Below the pieces are notes generated by a model. The model worked only from the letters and a program-made list of their open reading frames with translations. It did no database searches and was not told the origin of the DNA. DNA of 64,000 nt, taken from the NCBI RefSeq assembly GCF_029714945.1, contig NZ_CP121634.1, positions 8,763,001-8,827,000 of the forward strand, written 5' to 3'. The stretch's first letter is position 1; the number at the start of each line of letters is the position of its first letter. Made by a program: the position numbers and the translations under genes. This DNA is from Bradyrhizobium sp. CIAT3101 (GTDB lineage: Bacteria; Pseudomonadota; Alphaproteobacteria; Rhizobiales; Xanthobacteraceae). Shown here one piece after another: positions 11,535-21,400 of the stretch.

Positions 11535-12363
11535 ATGTCTACTCAAACACCGCCGCGCGACCTGACAAACTACACGTGCGACAAACGAAGTGCGTCAGCC
11601 GACGATCACGACGGAGGATCCGATATCCTTGTGTCGGTCGAGTCAGTAACTCAGTATCGCTGCGCAAGATCAATTCTCAGGGAGGCATTCACTGACGGAG
11701 CGGACTTAGAGGCTGACGATAGACTAGGAGCTATTTCACAGACCTGGCATCGCTCGCTATTTCTTGCTCATTCGCAGTCAACGCGCAATTGGGGCTGGCT
11801 TGGTTCGACTAAATTCGAAGGTGCCACAGTCGATGTATGTTCCATACATTGCCATCCGCGCGAACGATCGGGGAAGAGTGCCCATCCAGAGGATGAAGCA
11901 ACTCTTCGCCAAATTCACGCAGAAGATGGGCGCCCGCAGAATTCTGATCGAGGCGGAGAACCCGCATTGCATACCACTTGAGGATCCCTATCAAAAAAAG
12001 AGCATCCAACGTTCGGCTAGGAGGATATATCTGCTGCAACGCGTCTTAGGCGCGAGCTTTATCGATGATCCGGCCCCAGCCGCCGCATATACAAGGCCGG
12101 CTTCCGATGATGGGCAGAAGGTGAGATCTTCGCTTCTCTTGGGCTTTGTGCCTATCGAGCCAGAGCCAGCAAGCTTTTTTAACCCCGATCGCAAGGCAAT
12201 AAGGATCGAGCGCTATCGGCAACTTTATCTCGAACTGATGCAACTTGATTACGGGGCCGAAACGCTTGTACCCACACCGAATCAGTTGACTGCTAGATAT
12301 CCTGCAATTCGCGATTTCATGGCCCGGACAAATGCTTATCCCAGCCTCTTGTTGTCCAACTAA
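11535..12363 (+). pseudogene. Acyltransferase-like protein, frameshifted
   Basis: The first frame begins at ATG 11535 and reads ILVSVESVTQYRCARSILRE before losing sense near 11,750. The next frame picks up with a YFLLIRSQRAIGAGLVRL strand, then YVPYIAIRANDRG, and continues for about 200 residues to 12363. The pattern (strand, aromatic strand, then an Arg-rich helix) resembles the core of GNAT N-acyltransferases, but I cannot see a clean acetyl-CoA loop, so the family is tentative. The second part could in principle start from the TTG at 11764 and be expressed alone. More likely the two parts were one gene of about 275 codons. Confidence 0.45.
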
Positions 12364-12593
12364 CGTTGCGACAAAAATTGAGTGGCGTGGCTCCGACGCC
12401 GTTCGACGTAATACGACTTCGCCTCAATCACCAATCTCCCCGGTGATACTCGGACAAAGAAGCAAGCAGCGGTGAACAGTGCGGGGGTCGGCGGCTCCAA
12501 ATGCGTACCGCCCAGCACCGTTTTCTTCACCAACGGCGATTGACCAAATGGGTCTAACTTACTCGAGTGCGGCCCAAAGTTTTGTTCAGTATT
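12364..12593. other. Intergenic stretch
   Basis: Nothing recognised. Confidence 0.4.
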
Positions 12594-12839
12594 TTACGCG
12601 TGCCCCCAACCTTGGCCACCTTGCGCGTTCCGAGAATCGGCCAGATCTTTCGGAAGTGAAAATATGAGCGGGAAGGTCTTGGCAAAAAGAGAGTTGAACG
12701 CGGCCTGCTCGTCTGCAAGGCGCCTCTCGATGAGTGCGCGTTCTAAATCCGACAATCTCGTCCTTAGCAGCCGTCGACACCGGTGTATATTGTTGCGGTG
12801 AGTACGAATGCGAGCCAAGTTTTCATCGAGCATCGTCAT
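12594..12839 (-). CDS. Small conserved hypothetical protein
   Basis: An 81-residue, mostly helical protein rich in Arg, Leu and Glu. The core NIHRCRRLLRTRLSDLERAL followed by RRLADEQAA looks like two amphipathic helices. I recall similar short proteins in Bradyrhizobium genomes, all without assigned function. The start is ATG at 12839, with a second in-frame ATG two codons later. It stands alone. No membrane segment or export signal is visible. Confidence 0.5.
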   Translation of the reverse strand: MTMLDENLARIRTHRNNIHRCRRLLRTRLSDLERALIERRLADEQAAFNSLFAKTFPLIFSLPKDLADSRNAQGGQGWGHA

Positions 12840-13477
12840 GATTCGTAGAGCGCCGTTTTTTAAAGTCGAGCAGCAACAGAGATTTCGCAGCTGGCGTCTT
12901 TAAGAGTGCGCACCGTGTCAGCTGATTGTGTTGTGTGAAATCGCCGATTACCCCGTAAAGTCGTCATATTCTTAAATGACTCTCGTTCTCCAAATGGCTT
13001 GTCGACCAGGAGAGCCGCTTGCCTGATCCCGCTCGCGGCTTGCTCCATACATAGACGATGTCTGGTATTGATTACTGCGATGCCTGCCTCAGGGCGCTCG
13101 AAAACACGCATTTGAGCAGCGTTTTTGAAGGATTCCTTCATGCCGGCGACAGTATGGCTTGGCTGATCAGTGAACCAATGCGGCGAAATCACGAAACAGT
13201 GGCGAAACCAGGCGGGCACCCGCTCCAGCCTTCCGCGCGTACAGCCCGAGCCGTCCACTCCATCTTGGTCGTAACTAGCTGCTCCAGCGCACGAGTTTCC
13301 AACTAGTCACTTTCGGATTGGATAAATCAGGTTACAGATGATAACGAAGAGTCGTCGCGAGGGCCGCAAGTTTGCAACGGGTTTATTTCGATAAGCTCCT
13401 GCGGCAAGTAATGCCCAAACGACATGGTGTTCCCCGGAGTGTTGGCCAGAGTATCACGTTGGCAGCCACGTCGCGGC
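12840..13477. other. Upstream flank of the tRNA
   Basis: No gene I can support. A 132-codon minus-strand frame (12860-13258) is open but shows no domain and no clear ribosome-binding site. Confidence 0.4.
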
Positions 13478-13553
13478 GGGCCCGTAGCTCAATGGTCAGA
13501 GCCGGCCGCTCATAACGGTCTGGTTGCAGGTTCGAGTCCTGCCGGGCCCACCA
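13478..13553 (+). tRNA. tRNA with anticodon CAT (probably tRNA-Ile2)
   Basis: A complete 76-base cloverleaf including CCA. The acceptor stem is GGGCCCG/CGGGCCC, the D stem GCTC/GAGC, and the anticodon stem GGCCG/CGGTC has one G-U pair. The anticodon loop CTCATAA gives anticodon CAT (13511-13513), and the T stem is GCAGG/CCTGC. CAT is shared by tRNA-Met and by the lysidine-modified tRNA-Ile2; the body looks closer to Ile2 than to elongator or initiator Met. Its 3' part is duplicated at 59,498-59,544, so it served as the integration site of the island and was restored on insertion. Confidence 0.93.
13505..13551 (+). other. attL: 47-bp direct repeat within the tRNA 3' half
   Basis: These 47 bases, from within the anticodon stem to the CCA end, recur exactly at 59,498-59,544. 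An intact tRNA at one end and a 3' fragment at the other are the classic footprint of site-specific integration by a tyrosine recombinase. Confidence 0.9.
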
Positions 13554-13581
13554 GTATTTTCAAGGGCTGTGCGGACGCCGA

Positions 13582-13645
13582 AAGAGTGACTCGATTCCTC
13601 TATAAGAGTGACTCGATTTCCGCCTTTAAGAGTGACTCGATTTCA
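13582..13645 (+). repeat. Three direct repeats next to attL
   Basis: The sequence AAGAGTGACTCGATTYC occurs three times, starting at 13582, 13604 and 13628 (spacing 22 and 24). Each copy contains the small palindrome GAGT-G-ACTC. Sitting about 30 bp inside the island end, they could be arm-type sites for the integrase or excisionase. Multiple terminal repeats are also typical of IS21-family ends, so an IS remnant is the alternative. Confidence 0.7.
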
Positions 13646-14015
13646 TAGACCGCTGATGCCGCTCGGTTTTTCCGGCTGATTTTTTCTCGCGCGCAAGTGC
13701 GAGCACGAAGGAGTCGAGGGGGGTCATTTCTGACATAGCGCGACGAGGTTTCCTCCAACAATGCAGTGATCAACAACCTGCTCGGTGAGCGTTGCCCGCA
13801 GTGACTATGCGCCTTCCAAGGGAAAATTCGTCATGCAAGGGCTTGTCGGCTGCCGCGCATCTTCTCGCACATGGCATCAGATCCGTGGATCTGATCGTTC
13901 GCCCAATTGACACATTCCTATCCAGCTGCAGGTATTGCGCCTGCAGGCTTGCTGGGTTGAGCTCAAGGATTCATCTGGTTCCCCAGAGAGGTGCACCGTA
14001 AATTGTGTAAAACCT
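13646..14015. other. Island left margin without a gene
   Basis: No integrase or other gene is recognisable between the repeats and the DISARM operon. Short frames are present but unconvincing. Confidence 0.45.
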
Positions 14016-14045
14016 TTGCTTGTCTAGGGCTGGCGAGGCTAAAAT
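14016..14045 (+). promoter_or_regulatory. Possible promoter of the DISARM operon
   Basis: TTGCTT (14016-14021) and TAAAAT (14040-14045) with 18-base spacing, about 20 bp before the first gene. The position is good; the boxes are imperfect. Confidence 0.35.
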
Positions 14046-14063
14046 GCGATTCGGCTGGGGGAG

Positions 14064-15755
14064 ATGATGGTCGCGGAAGTTGCGCATCTTTTGGCGCGAG
14101 ACGCGGCGCCCGAGAGGATTCGGGCGCTCATCCGGACCACTATTTCAGAAATTGAAACGGCGTTCGCCTCGATTGACCGTCTGCAAGCGCGTACCCGCCT
14201 CGCTCTCACGCTATCGCTTCTGGAGGGCAGCGCACAACAGGCGTCGATCCGATATGGTCGGGCCACGACGGTTCTGCGCGACGAGTTGAGCAAACTCGAC
14301 GTGGACGACCGTCATTACTGGATCAGCACCTTTTACACGCTACTGATGAGCACCTCCGCTAGGCGGGAGAAGGCAACCTATTTCACGCCGCCAGCGATCG
14401 TCCGTCACCTCATACGTCAGGCGGAGACGGCCGGCCTCGATCTGACGACGGCGCGGATCATCGACCCCGCCGCCGGCGGCGCCGCGTTCGTGTCCAGCCT
14501 GGCAGGTCGGATGACGGAGCTGGGGTGCGGCGCCGGGGACATAAAGTCCAGGATCACCGGCATCGAGATCGATCCCCATCTTGCCCTTTTGGGCGAGGCT
14601 CTAGTGAAAGATCGGCTTGGGTCTCAGTGCGGCAAGAGCAGACTAATTCGCACTGGGGATTCCCTGATCGTTGGCGAGATCGCAAGATATGATGGAGTCT
14701 TCGTGAATCCGCCCTACGGCCGGATTCTTGGCCTCGGCAACGAGATCCCTCTGGAATGGCGCGCCTTCTGCGCGCCGGGTCACGTCAATCGCTATGCGCT
14801 ATTCACGGACCTTGCTTTCCGGATGGCGAAGCCGGGCGGCCTTGTCGCAACTGTGACGCCGTCGAGCTTCATTTCAGGTCCCTTGTTCGAGAAGCTGCGT
14901 GAGAACATCCGTACGCGGGCAGACGTACTGCGTATCGACGTTCTCGAACGCAAAGACGTCTTCCACGATGTCCAGCAGGACGCATGCGTTTCAATCTTCC
15001 GGATCAAGGAAGCCTCGCGTTCGGCGACAAAGCCGTTTGCCCCAAAAGTTGGGCGCCTCGACCGGGATTGGAAGTTCGCGGAAGACGGAGTCGTGACGAC
15101 GAGCGACGCGGGCCTGGCGGCCCCCTGGATCCTGCCGGGAACAGGCACCGGCTTCGACTCCTGCCTCGGTCGCCTCAAGGATTACGGTGTGACACCGAAA
15201 GCCGGATCCTTCGTTTGGAATCGCGAGACCGAGCGTCTGCAGCGGGGGAAGAAGGTAGGAAAAGCGTTCCCGCTGTTCTGGGGCACGAACATCAAACCTG
15301 GAAAGGCCTGTCTGCCGCGCAGCAAAGACGACGAAGGCACGGATTTTGTCGTCTTCGAAAAGGAGAACTCCGGGATAATACGCAAGCCGTCCGTCCTGCT
15401 ACAGCGCACGACGAACAGTCGGCAGCCGCGCCGGCTTGTGGCCGCCGCCGTTCCCCGCAAGGTTCTGAAGAAGCATAAGGGGTTCGTTTGCGAAAACCAC
15501 ACCATCGCGTTGGTTCCTGATGGCCGTGCCAACCTCTCACTGCTGGTAAGGCTGTTGAACACTGATGCGGTCGACAAGCGCTTCCGAAGGGTGGGCGGCA
15601 CATCGAGCGTTTCCATCGCTGCACTGCGCAATCTGCCGCTGCCAGTCCCCAAACATCTGCGAAGCGCCATCAAGAAAACGAACGACTTCGAGAGCGCGGT
15701 GGAGCTCGCCTACTCGATGACAGAGGGCCCTTCATCAAATCGTAGGGCAGCATGA
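14064..15755 (+). CDS. drmM: N6-adenine DNA methyltransferase of the DISARM operon
   Basis: A 563-residue Eco57I-like adenine methylase. The AdoMet-binding motif I is DPAAGGAAF (from D134) and the catalytic motif IV is NPPY (N215). The C-terminal ~200 residues look like a target-recognition region (HTIALVPD, then RRVGGTSSVSIAALRNLPLP). In DISARM the methylase marks host DNA as self. GGGGGAG at 14057-14063 precedes the start; the second ATG (14067) has better spacing than the first. The stop overlaps the next gene by 4 bases (ATGA). Class 1 DISARM uses an adenine methylase (DrmMI) and class 2 a cytosine one; this one is adenine-type but sits beside a DrmE-like gene. Confidence 0.85.
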   Translation: MMVAEVAHLLARDAAPERIRALIRTTISEIETAFASIDRLQARTRLALTLSLLEGSAQQASIRYGRATTVLRDELSKLDVDDRHYWISTFYTLLMSTSARREKATYFTPPAIVRHLIRQAETAGLDLTTARIIDPAAGGAAFVSSLAGRMTELGCGAGDIKSRITGIEIDPHLALLGEALVKDRLGSQCGKSRLIRTGDSLIVGEIARYDGVFVNPPYGRILGLGNEIPLEWRAFCAPGHVNRYALFTDLAFRMAKPGGLVATVTPSSFISGPLFEKLRENIRTRADVLRIDVLERKDVFHDVQQDACVSIFRIKEASRSATKPFAPKVGRLDRDWKFAEDGVVTTSDAGLAAPWILPGTGTGFDSCLGRLKDYGVTPKAGSFVWNRETERLQRGKKVGKAFPLFWGTNIKPGKACLPRSKDDEGTDFVVFEKENSGIIRKPSVLLQRTTNSRQPRRLVAAAVPRKVLKKHKGFVCENHTIALVPDGRANLSLLVRLLNTDAVDKRFRRVGGTSSVSIAALRNLPLPVPKHLRSAIKKTNDFESAVELAYSMTEGPSSNRRAA

Positions 15756-18457
15756 AAGCCAGGAACCACAACGACAGGTTCGGGCGCACCAACCGGGACC
15801 TTAACCCGCTCGCTAGGCAGGAACAGTCGCGCGCGCAAGCCGAACGCGCCCGCGTTCTGCTGCAATCCGCTCGCGCACCCGCCCCGGCCACGCAGCTGCT
15901 GCGACCTGGCATTTCTACAGCCACGCCTGTCGGATACTCCACGACCGCCGATCCGGCCAACTGGATGTCAGTAGATGCCGGCAGACCGCTCATCGAGGCC
16001 GCTTTCGAGACCGTTAAGGACGCGGCCGACAAAGCGATCATCGCATGGCCTTCGAGGCCCGGCGGCGGCTTCGTACCTGCCTGCATTTTCCTCCGGGAGG
16101 CGCGCGCATCTGGGCACCTAGCCCATGCCACAGTCGGCTATTGGCCTTGGCGCGAGGGAGCTCTCCGGGCAGCGCGCTCGATCTTGGTTTCCCCGGACGA
16201 CATCGGCCGCGCATCGCTCGCCGCCTACAACGACCCGAAAAAGAGCGACTGGCAGGCTGGTACGCTTGCGCACCAGTCGCTCTGCTTGCTCGAGATGCGC
16301 CTCAAGGATCTGGTGAAGAGCCGCCCCAGCGCTGCGCGAGTTGCAAGCATCAAATCCATTGTAGTCCGGAGCCCGACGCTCCTGGAAACCACGTCAGTCT
16401 TCGCTCCTGACCGGAAAAAGGGCGCCAGCGCATATCAGGTGACTCCCGATCAAGTCCTACGGCGCGTGCGAAAGTACACGTCGATGGGCGAACCGAATGC
16501 AGGTTTGGTCGAGCACGTAGGCGCCATCGGAGACCCGACCCGCACGCCGTTCGCGCTGCTAGGTCTGCCTCCCGTGCAGGCAGCGGAGGGATTGACGCGC
16601 TATCTCGGGTCCGAACGCATCCGCCGGCATGGACTTGACCTGATCGTCGCCGACCTGACGCGCATCGGACGGTCGGAAATCGAGGACGATTGGGAACGGA
16701 GACTCGACGCCCTATTGACCGCCCTCGACGGCGTCGAAGGCAGGAGGCCTGGGGTCCTCGTCCTGGCGGAGGAGTCGTTCATCCATCGGCGGGCCTTCCG
16801 GCTGCTAAAGAGTCATGCCGAGATGCGACGGCCGAAGGTGAAGGCCCTGCAGATCGGACTGTACCTGGAAAGCCCGACGTTGCTCGGGGAAGCACCCGGT
16901 ATGCCGACCGAGCTGCCTCCGATCTCGTTCCAAGCCGACATCAAGGATGCCTCTCTCGCGCCTCTACGGAAGGAACTAGTCGCTCTGGGACGCCGGATGC
17001 GGGACGAAGGAGCGCCGCGTGCCGCCGAGTCCGTTTCTCGCGTGCTCGCCTTCGTCAGGCGCTGCGCCTCCCTTCCACTCGGGTTGACGGACGCCAGGGA
17101 CATCGCCGACATCATCTACGACGAAGACGGCGAATTCGATGCGGCGCTACGGGCGCTGTTTCGCCCCAAAATGGTCCTTTCGGACCTGATCGCCGCCGGC
17201 GACCTGCATCCGGTCTTCGCCGGCGATATCAAGGGAGCCGTTCAGAAGATCGAGGCTAAGGTAGCTGATTGGGAGAAGGACACACCGGTGGCCGCTAAGT
17301 TGGCGGAATTACTCGCCAACCCGGAGATGGACTCGTCGAGAACTACCGTATCGCTCGCCGACCGTCGCGTCGCCGAGGTGTTCATGGCGTCCGATCGCGC
17401 CGTCGGCTATCGCTGTACGGTCGTCGATCACCGGAGCCTGGCAACTCACTTGGCGGTGGTCTCTCCGGAGCGCCTGATCGTGGTGGGCCCGACGCCGGAA
17501 GCTGTGCAAGCGCTTCTTACGACGAAGAGCCAACTGAAGTCTTGCTACCTTATCGGCGACGCCGCCGGTAGCGCGTTGCTTTCGGCGGAGTTGTCGTCGA
17601 TCGAGTCCATATCCGCCTTCCAGTCCTTCGCACCTCGAGCAAAGCTGCTCGTCTCCGCCTTAAAGCGGGGGGGATCGGACGAGTCGCTGGATCATGCCGA
17701 AGCTGAGTTCAGCGTGGTCAGCGTGATCAAAGAACGCGAGGTGGATCTCACCCAGGCTGATGAAGCCTATCGCGGCGAGGTGATCCAGCTAACCATGCAG
17801 AGCGGTCTGCGTCTGGACTATCGTCCCGGCGGCGAAATTCTGCTTCTCTCGCCAGGTGAGCTCCGTCCCTTCGAGCGGATACAGGCTCGAGAAGTTCAAC
17901 CCGGTCAGCGGATCCTAGTGCTGGACGCCTCCATCCGCGAGCCGTTGCGTATGGCGATCGCCGGTTCGAGAAAGAGCCAACAGCAGCTTGCGGCGTATCA
18001 CAGCCACATCGCGGACATCTATGCGAAGACGCCGGGCGATTCTACGACCAGCAAGGCGCGCAACGTGCTTGCCAAGATGCACGCCATTGACCCGTCGACC
18101 GGAGACGAGATCAATAACATCAAGCGCTGGCTGAAGGCGGATGTCGCCCGGACGACAGTGGAGGGCAGCCGTGCACCGGGGGCCGCACGCGATTGGCCTA
18201 GATTTCGCCTTTTCATGGAGGCGGTCGGCGTCGAGGAGAGCCTGTCGTCGCTCTACTGGAGGTTCGCCGTGCTTCCCGCCCGTTCGTATCGGGCTCAGGA
18301 AGGCCATTTGTTCAATCAGCGCGTCGTCCAGTTCGTGCTGGATCCGGAATCCGCAGGCATCTGGAAGTCGATGCAAGGACTGTGGCAGCAGGTCATGGAG
18401 GCGGTCGACGTGGTCGAGGACGTCAACAAGGTAGCGTTCGAGGGCGACAATGGCTGA
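15752..18457 (+). CDS. drmE: DrmE-like DISARM protein
   Basis: A 901-residue protein between the methylase and DrmA. The N-terminal 150 residues contain IIAWPSRPGGGFVPACIFLR in the place where an ATP-binding loop might be, but a canonical Walker A (GxGKT/S) is not present. A middle segment (about 570-640) is strand-rich (RLIVVGPTPEAVQALL, then SCYLIGDAAG), like a Rossmann-type domain, and a conserved-looking block EVQPGQRILVLDASI lies near 715. I assign it to DrmE by size, its place directly before drmA, and overall resemblance. DrmE is an ATPase-like protein of class 2 DISARM with no clear mechanism. The 4-base overlap upstream and 8-base overlap downstream indicate translational coupling. 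Confidence 0.6.
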   Translation: MKARNHNDRFGRTNRDLNPLARQEQSRAQAERARVLLQSARAPAPATQLLRPGISTATPVGYSTTADPANWMSVDAGRPLIEAAFETVKDAADKAIIAWPSRPGGGFVPACIFLREARASGHLAHATVGYWPWREGALRAARSILVSPDDIGRASLAAYNDPKKSDWQAGTLAHQSLCLLEMRLKDLVKSRPSAARVASIKSIVVRSPTLLETTSVFAPDRKKGASAYQVTPDQVLRRVRKYTSMGEPNAGLVEHVGAIGDPTRTPFALLGLPPVQAAEGLTRYLGSERIRRHGLDLIVADLTRIGRSEIEDDWERRLDALLTALDGVEGRRPGVLVLAEESFIHRRAFRLLKSHAEMRRPKVKALQIGLYLESPTLLGEAPGMPTELPPISFQADIKDASLAPLRKELVALGRRMRDEGAPRAAESVSRVLAFVRRCASLPLGLTDARDIADIIYDEDGEFDAALRALFRPKMVLSDLIAAGDLHPVFAGDIKGAVQKIEAKVADWEKDTPVAAKLAELLANPEMDSSRTTVSLADRRVAEVFMASDRAVGYRCTVVDHRSLATHLAVVSPERLIVVGPTPEAVQALLTTKSQLKSCYLIGDAAGSALLSAELSSIESISAFQSFAPRAKLLVSALKRGGSDESLDHAEAEFSVVSVIKEREVDLTQADEAYRGEVIQLTMQSGLRLDYRPGGEILLLSPGELRPFERIQAREVQPGQRILVLDASIREPLRMAIAGSRKSQQQLAAYHSHIADIYAKTPGDSTTSKARNVLAKMHAIDPSTGDEINNIKRWLKADVARTTVEGSRAPGAARDWPRFRLFMEAVGVEESLSSLYWRFAVLPARSYRAQEGHLFNQRVVQFVLDPESAGIWKSMQGLWQQVMEAVDVVEDVNKVAFEGDNG

Positions 18458-21400
18458 ACCGACCGCTGTGGCCGGCATGTCTGCCGACGACCGACAAGAG
18501 CTGAAGGAGGCGGTCTGCGATGCGGTGCTGGAGCGCACACGTCAAGCCGTCAGCGGCGACGGCGAATTCGGCAGGATCGTCGTAGGCGACCGCCCCGCAC
18601 GAAAGCTTTCAAGCGGTTTCATTCTGCCCCGCCTCGACGAGAACGGCGACGATGAGTCCAGCGACATACGGATCGCTACGCACGGCCTCGACTTCCGGAT
18701 TCTGCTGCGCACCACGGGCGCTCTCGCCATCCAACCGGTTTTTAGCTGCTATGTGCGCGCGCTGCCGACGACCGACGAGCTCTTCGCGCGCAACGGATGG
18801 CTCATACCGCCGCCCGGATTCAGCCAGGCCGCCAAGACGCAGATCAGGGATCAAATCCGCCAGAGGGCTAAGGCCGAGATCCCCCAAGGTGCGTCTTCCA
18901 GCGAGCGCTTTCGCATTCGATCGCAGATATCCCGCGAGGTCCATTTGGCGATGGGCGTCGCGCTGCCTCGCGGGGCTCCCCCTCCCCCGATCGGCGACAA
19001 TCCGGAGATCGACGATGCACAGCCTGATACTGGAGCCACCGACCCTCTCGCTCCGACGGGCGCGGAACGACTTCGGATTCCGAGCGCAATGTCGCAGCGG
19101 TACGACGTGCCGCAGAAGTGGATCAGATTGGCGGTACCTCTGGCCCCACTGACGCTGCCGCTTCCGTGCGACCCGGCGGCTTGGACCACCGCTTCGCTGG
19201 CGTACAAGCAGGTGCTCGAGACCGCGATCAAGACTTCCTATCGAAGCTGGCTGGCAACGGAGGAAGGCAAGGCGAACGCCTGGCGGAAATTGAATCCTCC
19301 ATCCGAGGCGTTCTGGTCGCGGGAGAACTGGGAGCGCTTCCTTACCGATGCGCGCGCGCGACCTACGTCCGAGGCTGACCTCTTACCGGATTTCGATATC
19401 CAGGTACTCGCTCAGGCCCTGCCAGACCCGCTGGTCGATGGAGCCTTCTCCGTGCGGATCGCGCTGGAAAACCTGCAGGAGAACGACTCCGCGCAGGAGT
19501 CCGGGCTTTTCGGCGTTGCTCTCGCGGTCGACATTCCTGTCGACGCCTTGGGTCCGATGCGCCTAGAGCGCTTCCGCCGCAGTTATCATCTGGCCGGCTT
19601 CATGACGATGCCGGCGATCGGCGTCAATGGAGGTGTCGAAGATCTCGGCACCTTCGAGGGACATCGTAGGCTTCGTACCACCTGGATGCCACGCTTCGTG
19701 TTGCCGCGCACCAAGGCAACCGAGATTTCGGACGTTGTCACTCAATACGAGGCCCTCTCCTCCGCCGACACCGAAATCGTTTCGCTCGAGGCGCTCTCAG
19801 CCGAGATGGACCGCTGGATCGATCGGGTGGCAAGAACCACTGCCATCACTCAACCGGGCGAGCAGGGGACGGAAGCGGACGAGGCTGCGCAACGGACGAG
19901 GTTCGAAGACGATCTGCAGGCCTGGCGCCGCGAGGCGGATCGGATCAGAAAAGGGATCCGCCTCGTCGCTCGATCGCAGCAGGCTTGGCGCAGCGACGCA
20001 GGGTCTCAAGCCGCGATTCCGTACCGAGCTTGGCTACTCCTTAACCGGACCTTTGCGAGAGCAAACCCTTCTTCGCAGGATCAGAGGCCCGGTTGGCGTC
20101 TATTCCAGCTTGCATTCGTACTCGCCCACGTGCCGACCTTCGCCTCGCGCGTTCCTGCATACGCGGACGAGTTCGATGCTGCCTTCGATGAAGATGCCGC
20201 GAGCCTTCTCTACATGGCCACCGGCGGCGGCAAGACCGAGGCTTTCTTCGGCGTGCTTGTCTTCGCGCTCTTCATCGATCGCCTGCGCGGAAAGGCGCGC
20301 GGCGTCACGGCCATGATGCACTATCCGCTACGCCTTTTGACCGTGCAGCAGGCGCAGCGCCTCGCCCGGCTGCTGGCGAAGGCGGAGATGGTTCGGCGTC
20401 GCGAAGGGGTGGGCGGCGCACCGTTCGAGGTTGGCTTCTGGGTAGGCAGCGGAAATACGCCGAATGCGACCGAAACGAGATCGGGCACCTTGTCTGACGA
20501 GATGAGGTGCATTCCCGTCGTCGACAGTCCGCGCGCCCGAGACGAACAGGCGATCCTCGACGGACAGGAAAAGGCGGACCGGGAATACGTCACGGCAAAC
20601 GCGGCCTGGAACAAGCTGCCCCGCTGTCCATTCTGCAGCTCGGCGCGCGACACGGGCTTGCGGTTCTATCCGGAGCGGCACAATCGACTGGGCATCGTCT
20701 GCTTCAACACCCGGTGCGAATGGAATGTGGAGACGACCGACCGGCAGGGCCAAGCCGAACCGCTCCCGTTCCTGATGATCGACACGGACATCTACCGGGC
20801 CGCACCATCGGTGCTGCTCGGGACGATCGACAAGCTGGCCCTCCTCGGCCAGAACGTCAGCACCATCGATAAAGTCGCCGGCATGTTCGGCATGGCCCGG
20901 CACGTGCAAGGTGGCCCCTTGGGGCTGCTGCACATGATTGGCAGCCCCCAAGCGAACGAGACGCCGGCGGACTACAGACGAGTGGCACCTTCGTTCCGGT
21001 CCGGGGAAGAGGTTTTCTTCGATCCGTTTCCGAGCCTGATCGTCCAAGACGAGATGCACCTTCTCGAGGAGAGCCTCGGCACGTTCGGCGGCATCTTCGA
21101 GACGGCGCTATTTCAATGGTTGACGCGCTTGGCGCTCTTGTTGGGAAATCGCGTGGTGGAGGTGCCATCCGCGCCGGGTCGGCCCCGCCTTCCTCACGTA
21201 GTGGGCGCGACGGCAACGGCGGCCGACGTCGCCAAACACACGCGCGCACTTTACCAGCGCAGGGTCGTCCAGTTTCCGCATCCCGGTCCGGCCCTTCACG
21301 AAGGTTTCTACACCCGAATGGCGGCGTTCGATCCGGCGGGCGACGCAGCGGCAGCTAGGGCTGCTTCTGGGATCACTCCTCGCGGGTTGGAGCTGGCTGC

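Noticed and set aside
12860..13258. 132-codon minus-strand hypothetical gene
   Set aside because: No domain, no ribosome-binding site and no similarity that I can recognise; left out of the gene list.
13582..13645. CRISPR array from the three direct repeats
   Set aside because: Only three copies, spacers of 5-7 bases, and no cas genes.
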